Positions 40,432 through 52,500 of a DNA stretch of 64,000 bases are shown here, in pieces. Source of the DNA: Climacteris rufus (Eukaryota > Chordata > Aves > Passeriformes > Climacteridae). Positions within the stretch are counted from its first letter, which is position 1. Each line of letters begins with the position of its first letter. Below the pieces are notes generated by a model. It was given only the letters and a program-made list of their open reading frames with translations, did not search any database and was not told the DNA's origin. The stretch lies in assembly GCA_013398175.1 (NCBI GenBank), contig VZRZ01003071.1, positions 128,193 through 192,192 on the forward strand, given 5' to 3'. The position numbers and the translations under genes were made by a program.

Positions 40432-41289
40432 TTTGAACTAGCTCAGCAATTCCTTTGGCCAACCTAGATGCTAAGAAGGGAATGAGACAGGTTTTGCCCT
40501 TGCCATCAACACATGCCCGAAATGATTTATATTACACTATCAGCTGAAGCCTTTCAGAGTTAGGTCCTGTACCTTTACAGTAGGAGACAGTATCTGCAAT
40601 CTGTCCTGATATGCCGCAGTTGAGGACAGATAACATAACTACTGTCAGTTCTTGAGACAGCAGCTGATGTGGATGGAAATTATGGCCCTTGCTTCAGGTC
40701 ATTCCTGTTGGAAGCAGGAACTCCATTGCCATCTTTTAAAACCCACTTCCCTGCATTAACCCCTTAATCTTCATTGGGTACATTTCGGACAACAAAAAGC
40801 AATTTCCATTTCAAGGATTTGCCTCATACAGCAGAGTTTTGAAGGATTTTTTATATTGATGAAAAAACATTCACTGCATGTCTCAGAGCAATGAAGAAAC
40901 AACAAAGGCACTCTTTAGAACAAAGACAACTCATGAATGACTAAATAATTATTAGCAACACTGTAGCTATCCTTAAAAAGATCTGGAAAAGCACGTACCA
41001 TTTAAAAACACAGCATACACATTTGACCCCATCTGCTTTTAAGAATGAAGCTTTAGGTGAGTTTGAAACACAGACCATGCAGACTGGGCAGAGTCCTGGG
41101 CAGCCTCCTCTGCTGCTCGGGACATCCCACACAGCTCATTCATCCCAGGACTCCTCCAGGTAAGACAACCTGATATTCAGCTGCAGTTATAGAAAATGTT
41201 TCCAGCCCAGGCCCTCAGCAGCTATTGAGTCAGTAGTGGTGACAAGGCTATGCAAGACTATAGAACAGCCAGTAACACCAGTATTTACT

Positions 41290-41760
41290 AACACTCTTGA
41301 ATAAGGGGCAGCCAAGTTGGCCCTGGGAGTTCAGCACAGGAGGCTCTCATAGAGCATCCAGGGACAAGCATCAAGCATCAAGACCCCTTGAGGGTCGCCC
41401 AGGGGCATTTGGAAGTGCCTGCTCTGCCTTTGACAAGGGCTGTGGGCCAGCTCAGGGTTTCAGTAGCTGTTTCAGTCCCCAAAAAGCATCTGCCCAAGTA
41501 CAGCAGCCCAAAGGAAACCCCCTGTTCTGCTTCTCCAGCACAGAGGCCCAGCATAACGAAGGCAGAGAGGAGGGGACTGGAGATGCTCCACAGCTCTGTG
41601 CAGTCTGCAGGAGCCTGTTAACAGCGGATAAATGAAAGAGCCTCTGGGTGTAATTCAGAACCCCTCCAGGACACACAGAAAACGGAGCAGGAAATCCAGC
41701 TTTCAGCTGGAGAGGGGAGGCTGCCCATGCTGATGCTTCCCCCTGCAAGGTGAGTGCATG
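41290..41760. other. GC-richer stretch of intron 2 close to the exon, identity unknown
   Basis: Located 0.9-1.4 kb transcript-upstream of the GRID1 exon. It is GC-richer than the rest of the intron (ccctgggag, ggtcgcccaggggc, gctgtgggccagctcagg) and has overlapping open frames of 77-112 codons on both strands without recognised domains. A small aagcatc direct repeat lies near 41367-41380. No splice-bounded conserved segment was identified. Confidence 0.35.
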
Positions 41761-41977
41761 GACTACAGAACTACCAGCACCGTGTCATGCCTGGTGGCAG
41801 TAAGTAACCTGCTGCCACACTGCCACTGACCTGCTGCCCCTCATCTCGGGAGCAATGCACCAAGTCGAAAGGTAGAAAAGAGAACATAACCTATTAAAAG
41901 CATTTGTTTTTCCTTCTCTAAACATTTTTAAGTATATCCCCACTTTCAGAGGCCAGAAAGTCAAAGAAAGTGGACAG

Positions 41978-42046
41978 ATTATGAATAATTAATAGTAATT
42001 AAGAGTTAAGTATCAATTAATATTAATTACGTAAAGCCTCACTAAT
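41978..42046. promoter_or_regulatory. Candidate TAAT-rich homeodomain-type cluster with a 14-bp palindrome
   Basis: At least seven TAAT/ATTA cores occur within 69 bp, including the perfect palindrome AATTAATATTAATT at 42015-42028. Homeodomain proteins bind TAAT cores. That this is an enhancer is a guess; plain AT-richness could also produce it. Confidence 0.25.
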
Positions 42047-42245
42047 CAAACACATAACTTTCTCACACAACCAATGAACCGCTCCACCAAAAATCTTCTT
42101 AGACCAGATAGAAAATAGATATATTTCCCTTTGATATGGGATAACAAAGAAAATGTTTGATCTTCCCTATGCACAGGATGTTCAACATCTATCCTGATGC
42201 AACAGAGATAGATGAAGAGCTTTTAAAATTATTTCCTTGATGGTC

Positions 42246-42330
42246 TTTATAATAAACATATGTCAGCTGCATTATCTAAATTTACTCTGTGTTGATTATA
42301 GATATATGAAATTGTTCTTTGTTTTCCTGA
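42246..42330. promoter_or_regulatory. Candidate E-box/SOX-type motif cluster
   Basis: CATATG (42257-42262) and CAGCTG (42264-42269) are two E-boxes one base apart. ATTGTT (42311-42316) is followed directly by CTTTGTT (42317-42323), two SOX-type cores. The combination is typical of neural enhancers, but the short motifs could be chance. Confidence 0.22.
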
Positions 42331-45300
42331 GAGCTGACCTGATTTAACAGCAGGGAGGCATTATATTTGCCAAATGGGAGACCCAGGTTCGGGAACAGAT
42401 TTGATTTCCCAGGCTTCTTGCCAGAGAAAACCGAACATGTCATACAGGTAATTTATTTAGTCACAGTAGGGAAGGGAACAGAGAAGTGAGAACAGAGGGA
42501 GAGAACAGCAGAGCTGAGCCATAAACCCCTGCAGAGATCACCAGCCAGCAAGCTTTGCTGTCACCAAAGGGTGAGAGCAGCAAGCCACACGAGTCTGTAG
42601 CAGGAACAATTTACTTGCAAAGCAGACAGAAGGAGACAAAAAACAAAGCCCTTTTTGATGGGAGGCTGCATTCAGAGTCACTTATTTGTGCAATACAGAG
42701 CTGATCATCAGTTGTGCAACAAGAAAAACCTTCATTCAATGGTTGACACTAATCAAAAGCTGCTGCTTATTAGCAGCAAAAAGACCAGAGAGGCAACAGA
42801 TCACAGCAAATGGGCCCCCTTATCTCCCAGCACAGCCCACCAAACACAGCTGAAATATCTCAGCCAAGACCATTTCAGTTGATGAGACATTTCACAGTGA
42901 GACATTCACAGCGTAGTTCATGTCCATGGGTTAGATTGAAGAATTAGTCAATATCCTCCCACATTCTGATATTTTTGTCAATTGATTATATTCTGCCTGA
43001 AAGCATATGCTACTTAGTAAGTGTTTGCTCCTCTTGCCTCTCTGTTTTGAGATAGCAGGCAATAAAAACTGGAATGATTAAGGAAAGAATGGTTTCATGT
43101 TTTCTGAATTGCTTTCTTTAGTCAAATTACAGAATGTGAAACAGAACGTGTCATTTCTAATAGAAGACTTTCATTATACAAAAATACAATGGATTCCAAG
43201 AAGTTCAGCCTCTCCACAATTATTGTACTGAAGGGTGAGAATAAGCTTTGAGCACATTAGGAAGGAAAGTACTACTTTCTACATGAGTAATACAATGGGG
43301 AAAAAACTACATAACAGGCTCCATCAAAAAAACTCATTAGCTCTTAAGACATCTCAAAATTCCTTAGCAAGGGAATGTTCGAGGATTATACAATCTCGGG
43401 AGAAAACTCTGGTGACCATTTTTTTTTTAAGGTTTACCCCCACATTCCTGCAATTTCTTGCACAGAAAGCTAACATGAGAAAAGAGATGTAATTTTCTGT
43501 TCTTCTTCACACTAGCTATGGATTTGCAGCAACAATCTGACATCCCTGACTATGTGAGTGAGCAAATTGCTAATTCTGTATATCAGTTGCAGTTTCATAA
43601 GCACTCGAAAGAACCTGTAATTTTTGCATACAAATTTCATAACCCTTATCTTGATTTTCTTAGAGATGAATACATTTGATTTGAAATGCTTTGGTCCATG
43701 ACAACCTACTGATGTAAGGGAAAGGGGAACCAAAACACCATGAGAACTTTAGTGATCTCCAACTACTATAGTGACGGTTATATACATTTAATATTGCTGT
43801 AACTAAAATGCTTCCATACTCATCTTGCAGATATATGTATTTAGATAGGTTTAAAGAAATAATGGTTTCGAGGTGTTTGTTCCACAGATGAAAACACACA
43901 AACTTTCTAGTAATCCTGCCCCAGATTTGACTACTATTTTATATAGCAATAGGTATTAGTTTACTGTACTAAATTACTTCATCACCATCAAACTTCATTT
44001 TAAGAAGATACCAACATCCTACAAATCATATCATATAAATTTGCATGCTAATATGATGAAAATATGAACATCATCATACCTAAAGAATAATCTTCATTAA
44101 TCTATTTGAGCAAAATCATGTCATAGCACTTGTTCAGTGTTGGCCTCCAACAACAGACCATCTCTCAAGCTTATTCTTGGATTTCATTGATGTTTCCCAA
44201 ATTATTGATTAATCCAGTTCATAGCTGTTTTAGTGAAGTATCTCTCCTAATCCATTCTTTTGAATTCTGTTTTCAGAAACACTCCCTTACACATCTGCTT
44301 GACATTTTACATGGCGAAGTGCTATTTCCATCACAGTGTTTCACAAGACACTGTCTTTCTTCTCGATCTATTGCCTTGGTTTTTTCCATTTAGCTTCTCT
44401 GTGTCATCTCTGTCACAATGTTGACAGAAGTAACATAGATTGCTATATTTTGGACATCTTCTAATACCCATTTCTCTAATTTGAGTCTTAGCTTTTACAT
44501 CATAGCAATACAGACTAAACTTTTCTCTCATTCTGTGACCCACATCTCTAACTCCAGTCACATCCCATTAAGGCCACCACTTAGGCCTGGAAAAGCATCT
44601 ATTAATGGTTAGACTGCACCTTATCCATGCAAACTTTTTCATCAGTGGGACTCCCCATGGCACATGAGACAATGTAAGGCTTCCATTTTGCTGCAATCAT
44701 GCTTCAGGTCTTGCATTTCTACCACTGCTTCCTGTAGTTCCTATTTCTGAAGACAGGTGCAGATGGCAAAGTCCTGATCTGGCACCACCTTCGCAGGAAT
44801 ATTTGCCTTAAGAGCCTTATCTCAGATCTTTGTAATTAAACCCCTCTCTCTCTCCAAACTATGGGGAATTAAAATACTCCAAGAGAAACTGTTATCTTGC
44901 TCCTGGCAATGTGACAACATGACCATCTCTCAGTCTCCCTTTCCTATTATCAGAAAAGGGTAGAAACTTGTTCCTTTTTTACCTCCATTATCAACAGAGC
45001 AGCTGTCAGCATAATTTCAGCTCTAATATATCCATACTGACTCTCCAAACATCAATGTCATTCTGTCTCTCACTTCTGGGCATCACCACAGGTGGTTCTA
45101 TCCAGTCTGGACACTCCTTTATATTTAATAAATCCCCTCCATATTTTTAGTTGAATTTATTTTCTTCTTCAGTTTGACTAACCCTTAAGAACTCTTTACT
45201 GCACTGCAAACAGAGTATCATCCTAATCACAAATACCTTGCATTTTTAAAAGTCTCACTGCTGCCTTTCTGCTTGGAAAGACTTTCAAATGAAGGAAGAT

Positions 45301-45697
45301 AACTTCAAACCTGCTATATTATTCTTCAATGAAGTGATTAACAAAGTTGGCACTTAAGTGTCTGTGATTAGGTTTGAAAGCCACCTTCCTGCTGAGATGA
45401 GGGACTTCATGCTTGCCTCACTACTATTGTCTCAGTCAATCTAGCAGAAAGCAATTTTTTCGCATTACTTCTCTTTGAAAACAAGTAGGGAAAAAAATTA
45501 TCATTAAAACAACGTCCAGACAACACAGCAAATTCTAGGGGAAAAAAAACTATTCTGGGGAACCTAAAACCTAATTTCCATGAGATTATCGAGGCCTGTA
45601 ATATCTTCTGCTGAAAGTGCATAGTTAGCAGATCTACCAGCTGACCTAGTAACCAGATGCAGAATATCATATGCTATGTACCAATAAATTATTATAT

Positions 45698-45709
45698 TAT
45701 GCATGCATA
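45698..45709. repeat. 12-bp palindrome TATGCATGCATA
   Basis: A perfect palindrome that contains TGCATG on both strands, the RBFOX RNA-binding core. It is 5.3 kb upstream of the exon in transcript sense. Confidence 0.5.
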
Positions 45710-48000
45710 CAAATACTAATTAGCAATTTGCTTCATTAGCCAATTTATATATAAACAGACACATAAAATTTTGGGGTGAAACACTACAATAGACAAGAGC
45801 AAGGAGATAAAAATGTATCAGTTCAGAAAACTGTCTTAAATCAAGATGTAAGGTCTGTGGGAAACACACCCACAGAGGCATTCTCAAATTAAATGGAAAA
45901 AGTTCTTCTGGGAGGTTTGCCGAAGCACTGAATTGAGACAGAAAAGACAACACTACAGGGAGAAAGACTGCATCCACTAAGCAATATTTCAAGATCAAGA
46001 GGATGATGATACAATTCTTTCAAGTCAGGGCAAAACAACACAAACCAGAGAAGTGTTTTCATGCATATCTAAGCAAAACCTGAATGTTTCTATTGTAGTA
46101 CGTAAGAAGCTTCCATGAAGTCAGGGCACAAGCCCACAACTAATACAGTCGCACAGAAAAATGGCAAAAGACTAGATATCTACATTTTACTTCTTTTTAG
46201 GCCTCAAAATGCCTTTAAAATGTAATGCTTTTGTGCAAAACCAACTGATCAGACAGAAAAAATACAGAATCATCTCATTAATGCCACTGAAAATGCTTGT
46301 ATTGGTCTGTGATTCACCACTATTACAGGTATGTTAAGAAAACATTAAAATTAGTCATCTAAGCACTCACTAAACCTGATGTTTCACTAAATGGAGTTTC
46401 CTGAAGAATATTTTATTCCTTGCTTTACATTTTATGATGTTTCTTACTCTTCAGCTTCTTTCCTCCACTGAGAAAGGCAATTCATAATGAATTTGTATCA
46501 TTTGCACTTAATGACATGCTATGCAGTTCTTCCTTTGGATACTCAGTAATAAATATATTTTTCTTTGTTTCATTTCCGTAGTCTTTTACTTATCTTTATG
46601 TTCTGTACTTACACTATGTTTCTACAAAAAATGAAAAATGTGTTATTTTTATTATGAAAACCCTTCACAAAGCTATAGTTACTTGTCACATAATAATTGA
46701 TAATACAGAGAAAAGATAACAAAGGTAGACAGCAAAAATCTTTTATGTAGCACTTTTATTGCTGTATCACCTTATATGTAGTGAAGATGGATATTTCCTA
46801 CTGCATTATCAAAACAAAATGCATCTTAAAACGAGAAAGAAAATTCACAATTTGTCTTCTGTGGTTTGAATTAAAAAACAAACAACCCACAATACCCAAA
46901 AGACCTCAACTTAGGTGTGTACCTTTTTTGGATAAAACATTTGAGAACAACAAATATTCCTTCCCTCCTCTTCTTCTGTATCTGGGAGCAGGATAGAGGT
47001 CTACCAGTATATACATACATTAGAGTTCACATAATCAGCATGTCAGAATCTCTCTGATAAAGCAGCACCTAAAAACATCTCAAAAGCTAAGGAAAGCATT
47101 AAATTTTGAAACTTTACCAAAAAACCTTGGGGAAATTGCTGTTAAAGATCCTCTCCAAGTTTTGGGCAGTCTTTTTATTGTTCTTCTGTTAGTCAGCAGC
47201 CTAAGTGAAACAAGGAGGAAGAAACAAGGGAATGAACTGCTGGGGTCAGCACTGGCTCCATCTCCTCTGGGCCACTGCTCCGGGCACTAACAGGGACCTC
47301 ATCACTGCTCAATGACACCAGCTGCTGAGGAGAAGCAGTTTTAGATCTTCAGGTTCCTTTCAACTCTGTGCTTCACAACCTGATGTCTTCTGCGCAGATT
47401 CTCAGTATCTATAAACTCTAAGAGCTCCCCTGACATTACCAGAACTGTCCTTCACACCTAAATAAGTCACCGTGTCTTGTTTCCTCCATTACCCCCTTGG
47501 TTCAGCATTTTCAGTATACTGTCATCGCTGGCTGGCACGCACACCGATGGATAACTTCTGGTATGAAGGCTGCAAAATGCTTTTATAAAATAAATGCTAT
47601 TTAAAATACTTTTATTTTATAGGACTTCTAATGAGCACCCAAAATTGTATAGGTCCTTCCCCTAACATGCACATCATCTGCAACAATTGGAGATTTAAAG
47701 GAATATCCCTGGGAAAGCAAGCCAAAAAGCCATTTCAGTGCATGACAACATTTTTTGTGTCAGTACTAACCCACTATACCACTACACTATCATCCTTGAA
47801 AAACTAACCAGGAGCAAGAATAGGAGCAGTCTAGACCACTCTTCTGTTTACTTTTATGCAGACATGGTAAGTAATATACAACAAAGAATGAAAACAGTGA
47901 TCAAAACTAGAGTTGTAGCTTTTGTTTAATTTATGGGAGTGTATTAATAACTTCCTTCACTCTTTGATGGTCAAAATAAAACACCAAGCACAAGAAAAAC

Positions 48001-48058
48001 TGCTCTAATGGCAACACAGTTTAGTTTCTGCTCTAATGGCAACACAGTTTAGTTTCTG
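48001..48058. repeat. Perfect 28-bp tandem duplication
   Basis: Two identical 28-bp units (48001-48028 and 48029-48056) starting tgctctaatggcaacaca, plus two bases of a third copy. There are no mismatches between the units, so the duplication is either recent or an assembly artefact. Confidence 0.95.
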
Positions 48059-49099
48059 CACAACTGAGTGATGCCATCAAGTGGTCAACAAATGCACCAG
48101 TTGTTTTCCAAGTAAGGTTTTTGGGTTAATCTTCATTGAACACGCTGCATTTTCTGTGGAAAAGCTACTGCCATGAAATCAGCAAAAAGCATACTCCACT
48201 GATAAAAGTGCATCAATTGAGAGCACTAGTGACAGATAAGAGATGGCCCTGTTTTTCCAAAAGACAGCTCTGATACTGCTCTCTAGCTCCTCCTAAGAAG
48301 GTAAGGGTCTCTGAGAGCACAAACAGCTTTGTAACTGCTTTAGAGCTGATTTTTGCTATTGCTTTTGCAGTTGGGTGGATCTGAAAGACCAGGAAAATTT
48401 TCATAATGTAGGTATTACAAAACATTTTAATTCTTTTTAAAAAAAATTTAGTATTGTGAGTGGTTAAGGATGTGAAACATCCCAGAATTTAAACCTTTTT
48501 TTGTTTTTCCTCAATTAATAATAAAAAGATCCATAAAGTAGCTAAATAGAACTCTGCTGGTACAGAAAGTCTCCAGAATAACTGTACTTCTGTTTTCTCA
48601 ACAAAATGTAATTCCATTAGTAAAGATTTTCTCTTGGAATCACAGTTTGGCATGATATATAAAAATGTGAATAAGCATTTCTGGTAATTTTGAATAGTGC
48701 GTGGTTTTACAGAACTATATATTAATCACAATGGCATCAATACTGTTTTAAGGCACTAGCTGGAACTGAATCAGCTTTAACTTTTTTTCTTTTTCCCCTT
48801 CAACACCAGTTCTGAGGTAGAATTAACTGCAAACCATCTCAATTATTCACAGGACATAACTGCTTTTCTGAATACTGCATATTTGATCTCTGTTCTTTGC
48901 AAGTTCTTCAATAATTATGTTTTCTTTTGCCCTTCAACACAGAATGAGCTGCACTTTCTCGCCCTCTGCTTTTTTCACCTGCTTTTCATGACAAATCAAT
49001 GACATAGAAGTATTTCTTACACCCTCGTTAGCATTCTGCAGGGATGCTTGACTTTGTCACCTCCTTTGGGACCATTTTACTTGTACAGGCTGAGTATTA

Positions 49100-49570
49100 T
49101 TTTAACGTCAGTGTGGCTCAGGCTCGGTTCAGGTACGCACAACAGGAAAACACTCTTCTGCCATTTACAAGAAGCAGGCAAACACAGGAATTCCAGACAA
49201 GCCGATAAACCTCCCAGTTTTTCAGTACTGAGGAACACATTTGGATTCACAGCAGCACTGACAACCAAGGAACACGTTAGCCCTGCTTGCCTGTCTAACC
49301 ACACCTATACACAGAAAAGACCGAGAGAAACTCCCCTTTGAGGGGAGGCTTAAATTCTTTCTCTTTCCACCATGCCTTAAGCTCAAAGCAGGAGGACTGA
49401 GCATCACAACATTGCTTCTGCACCGACTATAAAAGACTCCTCTGTTGTTTCCCCAGCACCTTAGGAGCACGTGTCACTCGAGCACACTCCCACTCATACA
49501 GACATTTTAAGCAAACCAAAACAATGACGCATGATCGCTTTTCCAATCTGCCATTGTGCTCAGTAAAACG
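49100..49570 (+). promoter_or_regulatory. Candidate intronic promoter or enhancer (TATA-like, E-box, CRE-like, CpG-enriched)
   Basis: TATAAAAG at 49428-49435 is a full TATA-box consensus on the plus strand. CACGTG lies at 49468-49473, CTCGAG at 49477-49482 and TGACGCAT at 49525-49532. About a dozen CpGs fall in this 470-bp stretch, well above most of the intron. A transcript from here would be antisense to GRID1. No recognisable exon or ORF follows. Confidence 0.25.
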
Positions 49571-52500
49571 CCTACTTGAAGACAACAAAGTCAAATAACT
49601 GCAAACATTACTGCAAAGCAGCACTTTACATCCTCAGACTTAAGGGAAGACTCTGGGTTACACAGGGCTGCCTGCCGTGTTACCAGAAGGAAAACATTAT
49701 AAGGCTCAAGGTAAGTTCACAAAAGTTACCATTGTCTCATGCACAGACAGCAAGTTCCACACTCCAACCACCAGCTCCAGAAATGCACAACCCTGAAACT
49801 TATCCTTACTGACTTACGATTTCCACCTCCAACAGCTGTTACTTGTACCAGCAAAGTGGACAGTAATATTACATAAGGCAGAGGAGACACCAAAAATCAT
49901 CACATAGCCAGGAAAGCACAGCCGTGGTGAAGGAGCCAACTTATCCAAACAGCATTCATTTATTTATGCAAACTGCTGAAAGACTTGTAGTGTTTACGAA
50001 TCTAGTTGTGACTCAGTACGTATTTATAGCATATATTTATCGACAAGCTTTAAGGGTTGATCTATTGAAAGATCTCTGCAATGTATCACACATTTACAAC
50101 TGCATTCAAAGATTATGCAAATATCCCAAACCTAGCAACAGTCTAAAGCTGCTATGTCATTTTCTAAAATCAACTTTAAAAGGAACATTTTCTCCTTTCC
50201 TCACTCATGAAAGACAAAACAAATGCCAAAATTATTTTTGCTCTTTACTAAGGAAAAGTTCCTGTCCTCACTCAGCACTAGTATTCCTGACAAAAAACCA
50301 CTTTGCTTGCAGATCTCAAATCCCCCATGACCATCCAGTGCTATAAACTGGGTGGCATTAAAATACTGCAAATCTGCATTCTCCAGTTTTCCTTTTAGCA
50401 GTTGCCACAAAATAACTTCAGACACCTCACATAACTTTTTTAACACCTACTAAAGCTACTTTAAATTGTTGGAGTATTACTCCGAATTTCCCTCTCCCCT
50501 TAAGGTCTGCATGAGCCAAACGAAGGGAAAACACCAAAACTCACAAATTGTCAGAAGTTTTCATCTGAATACATAAAATTAGCCAGTTGCCCAAATGTGT
50601 TTAACACGTGATAGTTCCCATTGTGAACCTGGGGGCAGATTTTCAAAACGTCTCAACATTTACACACCCCTTCACCAGAGGCTGTTGCAAGACCAGGCCC
50701 TCTACTTTTGATGCTTAAATGAGACCTGACCTCTTGAAAGTTGTTCCCACTTTGAACTACAGACTTTTTTTTTTTAACCATGTCAGCCTCCATCTCTGGG
50801 GAAACCAGGCTTATCTCATAGCAGTACAAATGCAGAATACTTCTTTAATATCATATTCTTAAAAAATGTTTAAAAATTGGCCTAATTACAATTTGCACCT
50901 AAGGCTTCTCTCCTCACAAAAGTTACTGTAGGGTAGACACTAATTCAGGTTAATCTAGAAGAAATCTCAGACAAAAGATTGGCTATTAAAACACCTCACA
51001 TTCCACTGAACGATATTGTTTCACTTAAAGGCTCTGCTTTCAGCTGTTACACAATTCCTTCAACTGCATCTGATTTCAGTAACTACATTATAGAACATTG
51101 TCAGAGTGGATAGATAATACAGGATAATGCAAGCCCTGTGGCATGATCTATACAGAAAGATCTTTTTACACTTCTTATTAGGTGCTACTTAGGCTTTATT
51201 ACTAAGAAAGATTAACTGGCTGTTATGTTTCATGTTTGCATTCATATAATCTCATTATATAAACCTTCAGGTAACTTTCTTTAGGCACAGACTAAAACCA
51301 AAATAATTTTATGCCTGACCTCTTACCACTGCATTTGAATGTATTCTACAGAAGACCAAGAGAGGTACTAGTGCACAGTGGTCAGAGGAACAGACAGTTA
51401 CTGAGGCATTATCACAAGAGAACAAGTAAGGAATTGAATATTGCACCTTCCTGAATCTGTTTCTACGGAGCATTGTAACACCAATAACCAGTGCTTGTGC
51501 AGACAGTTAAACACAGAGGGAAGGAAAACACTTAAAATAACAAAATAAAACTCATAACAAAGAAGCTAATGCCTAATTCCAAACTGGGCACACAGAGAGA
51601 TTAGTTAAAGGAAAGGACCTCAAATATAGAAGCAGAAAGAGTAGGTCAGAGAAGGATCTTGCTTTCAAATATCAAATTTTCTGTTACCAGTTAAAAAAAT
51701 AATAAGTGACTTATTAGAAAAGTGAATTTCTAATTATAAATACCAGTACAAATGAGGATTTTTTTGCTTCTAACTAAAGGTATTCATTTTTGGATCATAC
51801 AGATTTCCTGAGAGTAGGTATTATAGTCACATGCTCAAATCATAAGCCAAGTAAAAAGAATTCAGAAGACAAATGCTAGAAAGCCACAGCACCTACAGCC
51901 TTCTTGCAATTCTCACATTGTCCCAAGCATTAGGGAAGTTTATTGTGAGAAACACTCAGACTCTAGGACTGATAAAAATCAAGTTACAGCAGGGTGCCAT
52001 AGACAGCTCAGTGTCAGCTCAAGGGCCTGGACACATCCTGACAATAACTATGGTATATTCCCTGCAGGGCTGAGGTGGGCTTCTTTGACTTGTCATTGAA
52101 TGACTGTTATACTCTGAATTCTTCTCTTTTTATTGCACGTCATCTTTGTAAAATCACCGTCTCATCCAGACCATATGCTATATACACCAGCTAAAGTGTC
52201 ACTTTCTTTATATCATCTGTTCTTTTCTCATAATCACGGAATTGTTTGCACAAAGCAACCTGACTCTAAGGTAGGGGGCTGCAGAGAATCAATACCCAGG
52301 CCTGACAGTACATTACCCTCTAGGATCTCACTTGTCCGACTGATAATAACCTACAAAATTGACACTGTGGGCTTTTAAAGTTTCCCAGATCTCTCCAAAA
52401 GTGAGGCATTGCCTTCTGAGGTTAAATCTCTAGACACATGATGAAGGTACAGTGTCTGAGAGCTCTAACACTGTAGCCTGGTTCTGCAGAGCCTGTGGTT

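Noticed and set aside
40025..40462. 145-codon open frame read as a complete gene
   Set aside because: Only the 94-codon core matches GRID1; the ends run into intron past a clean acceptor (40406-40405) and donor (40119-40118).
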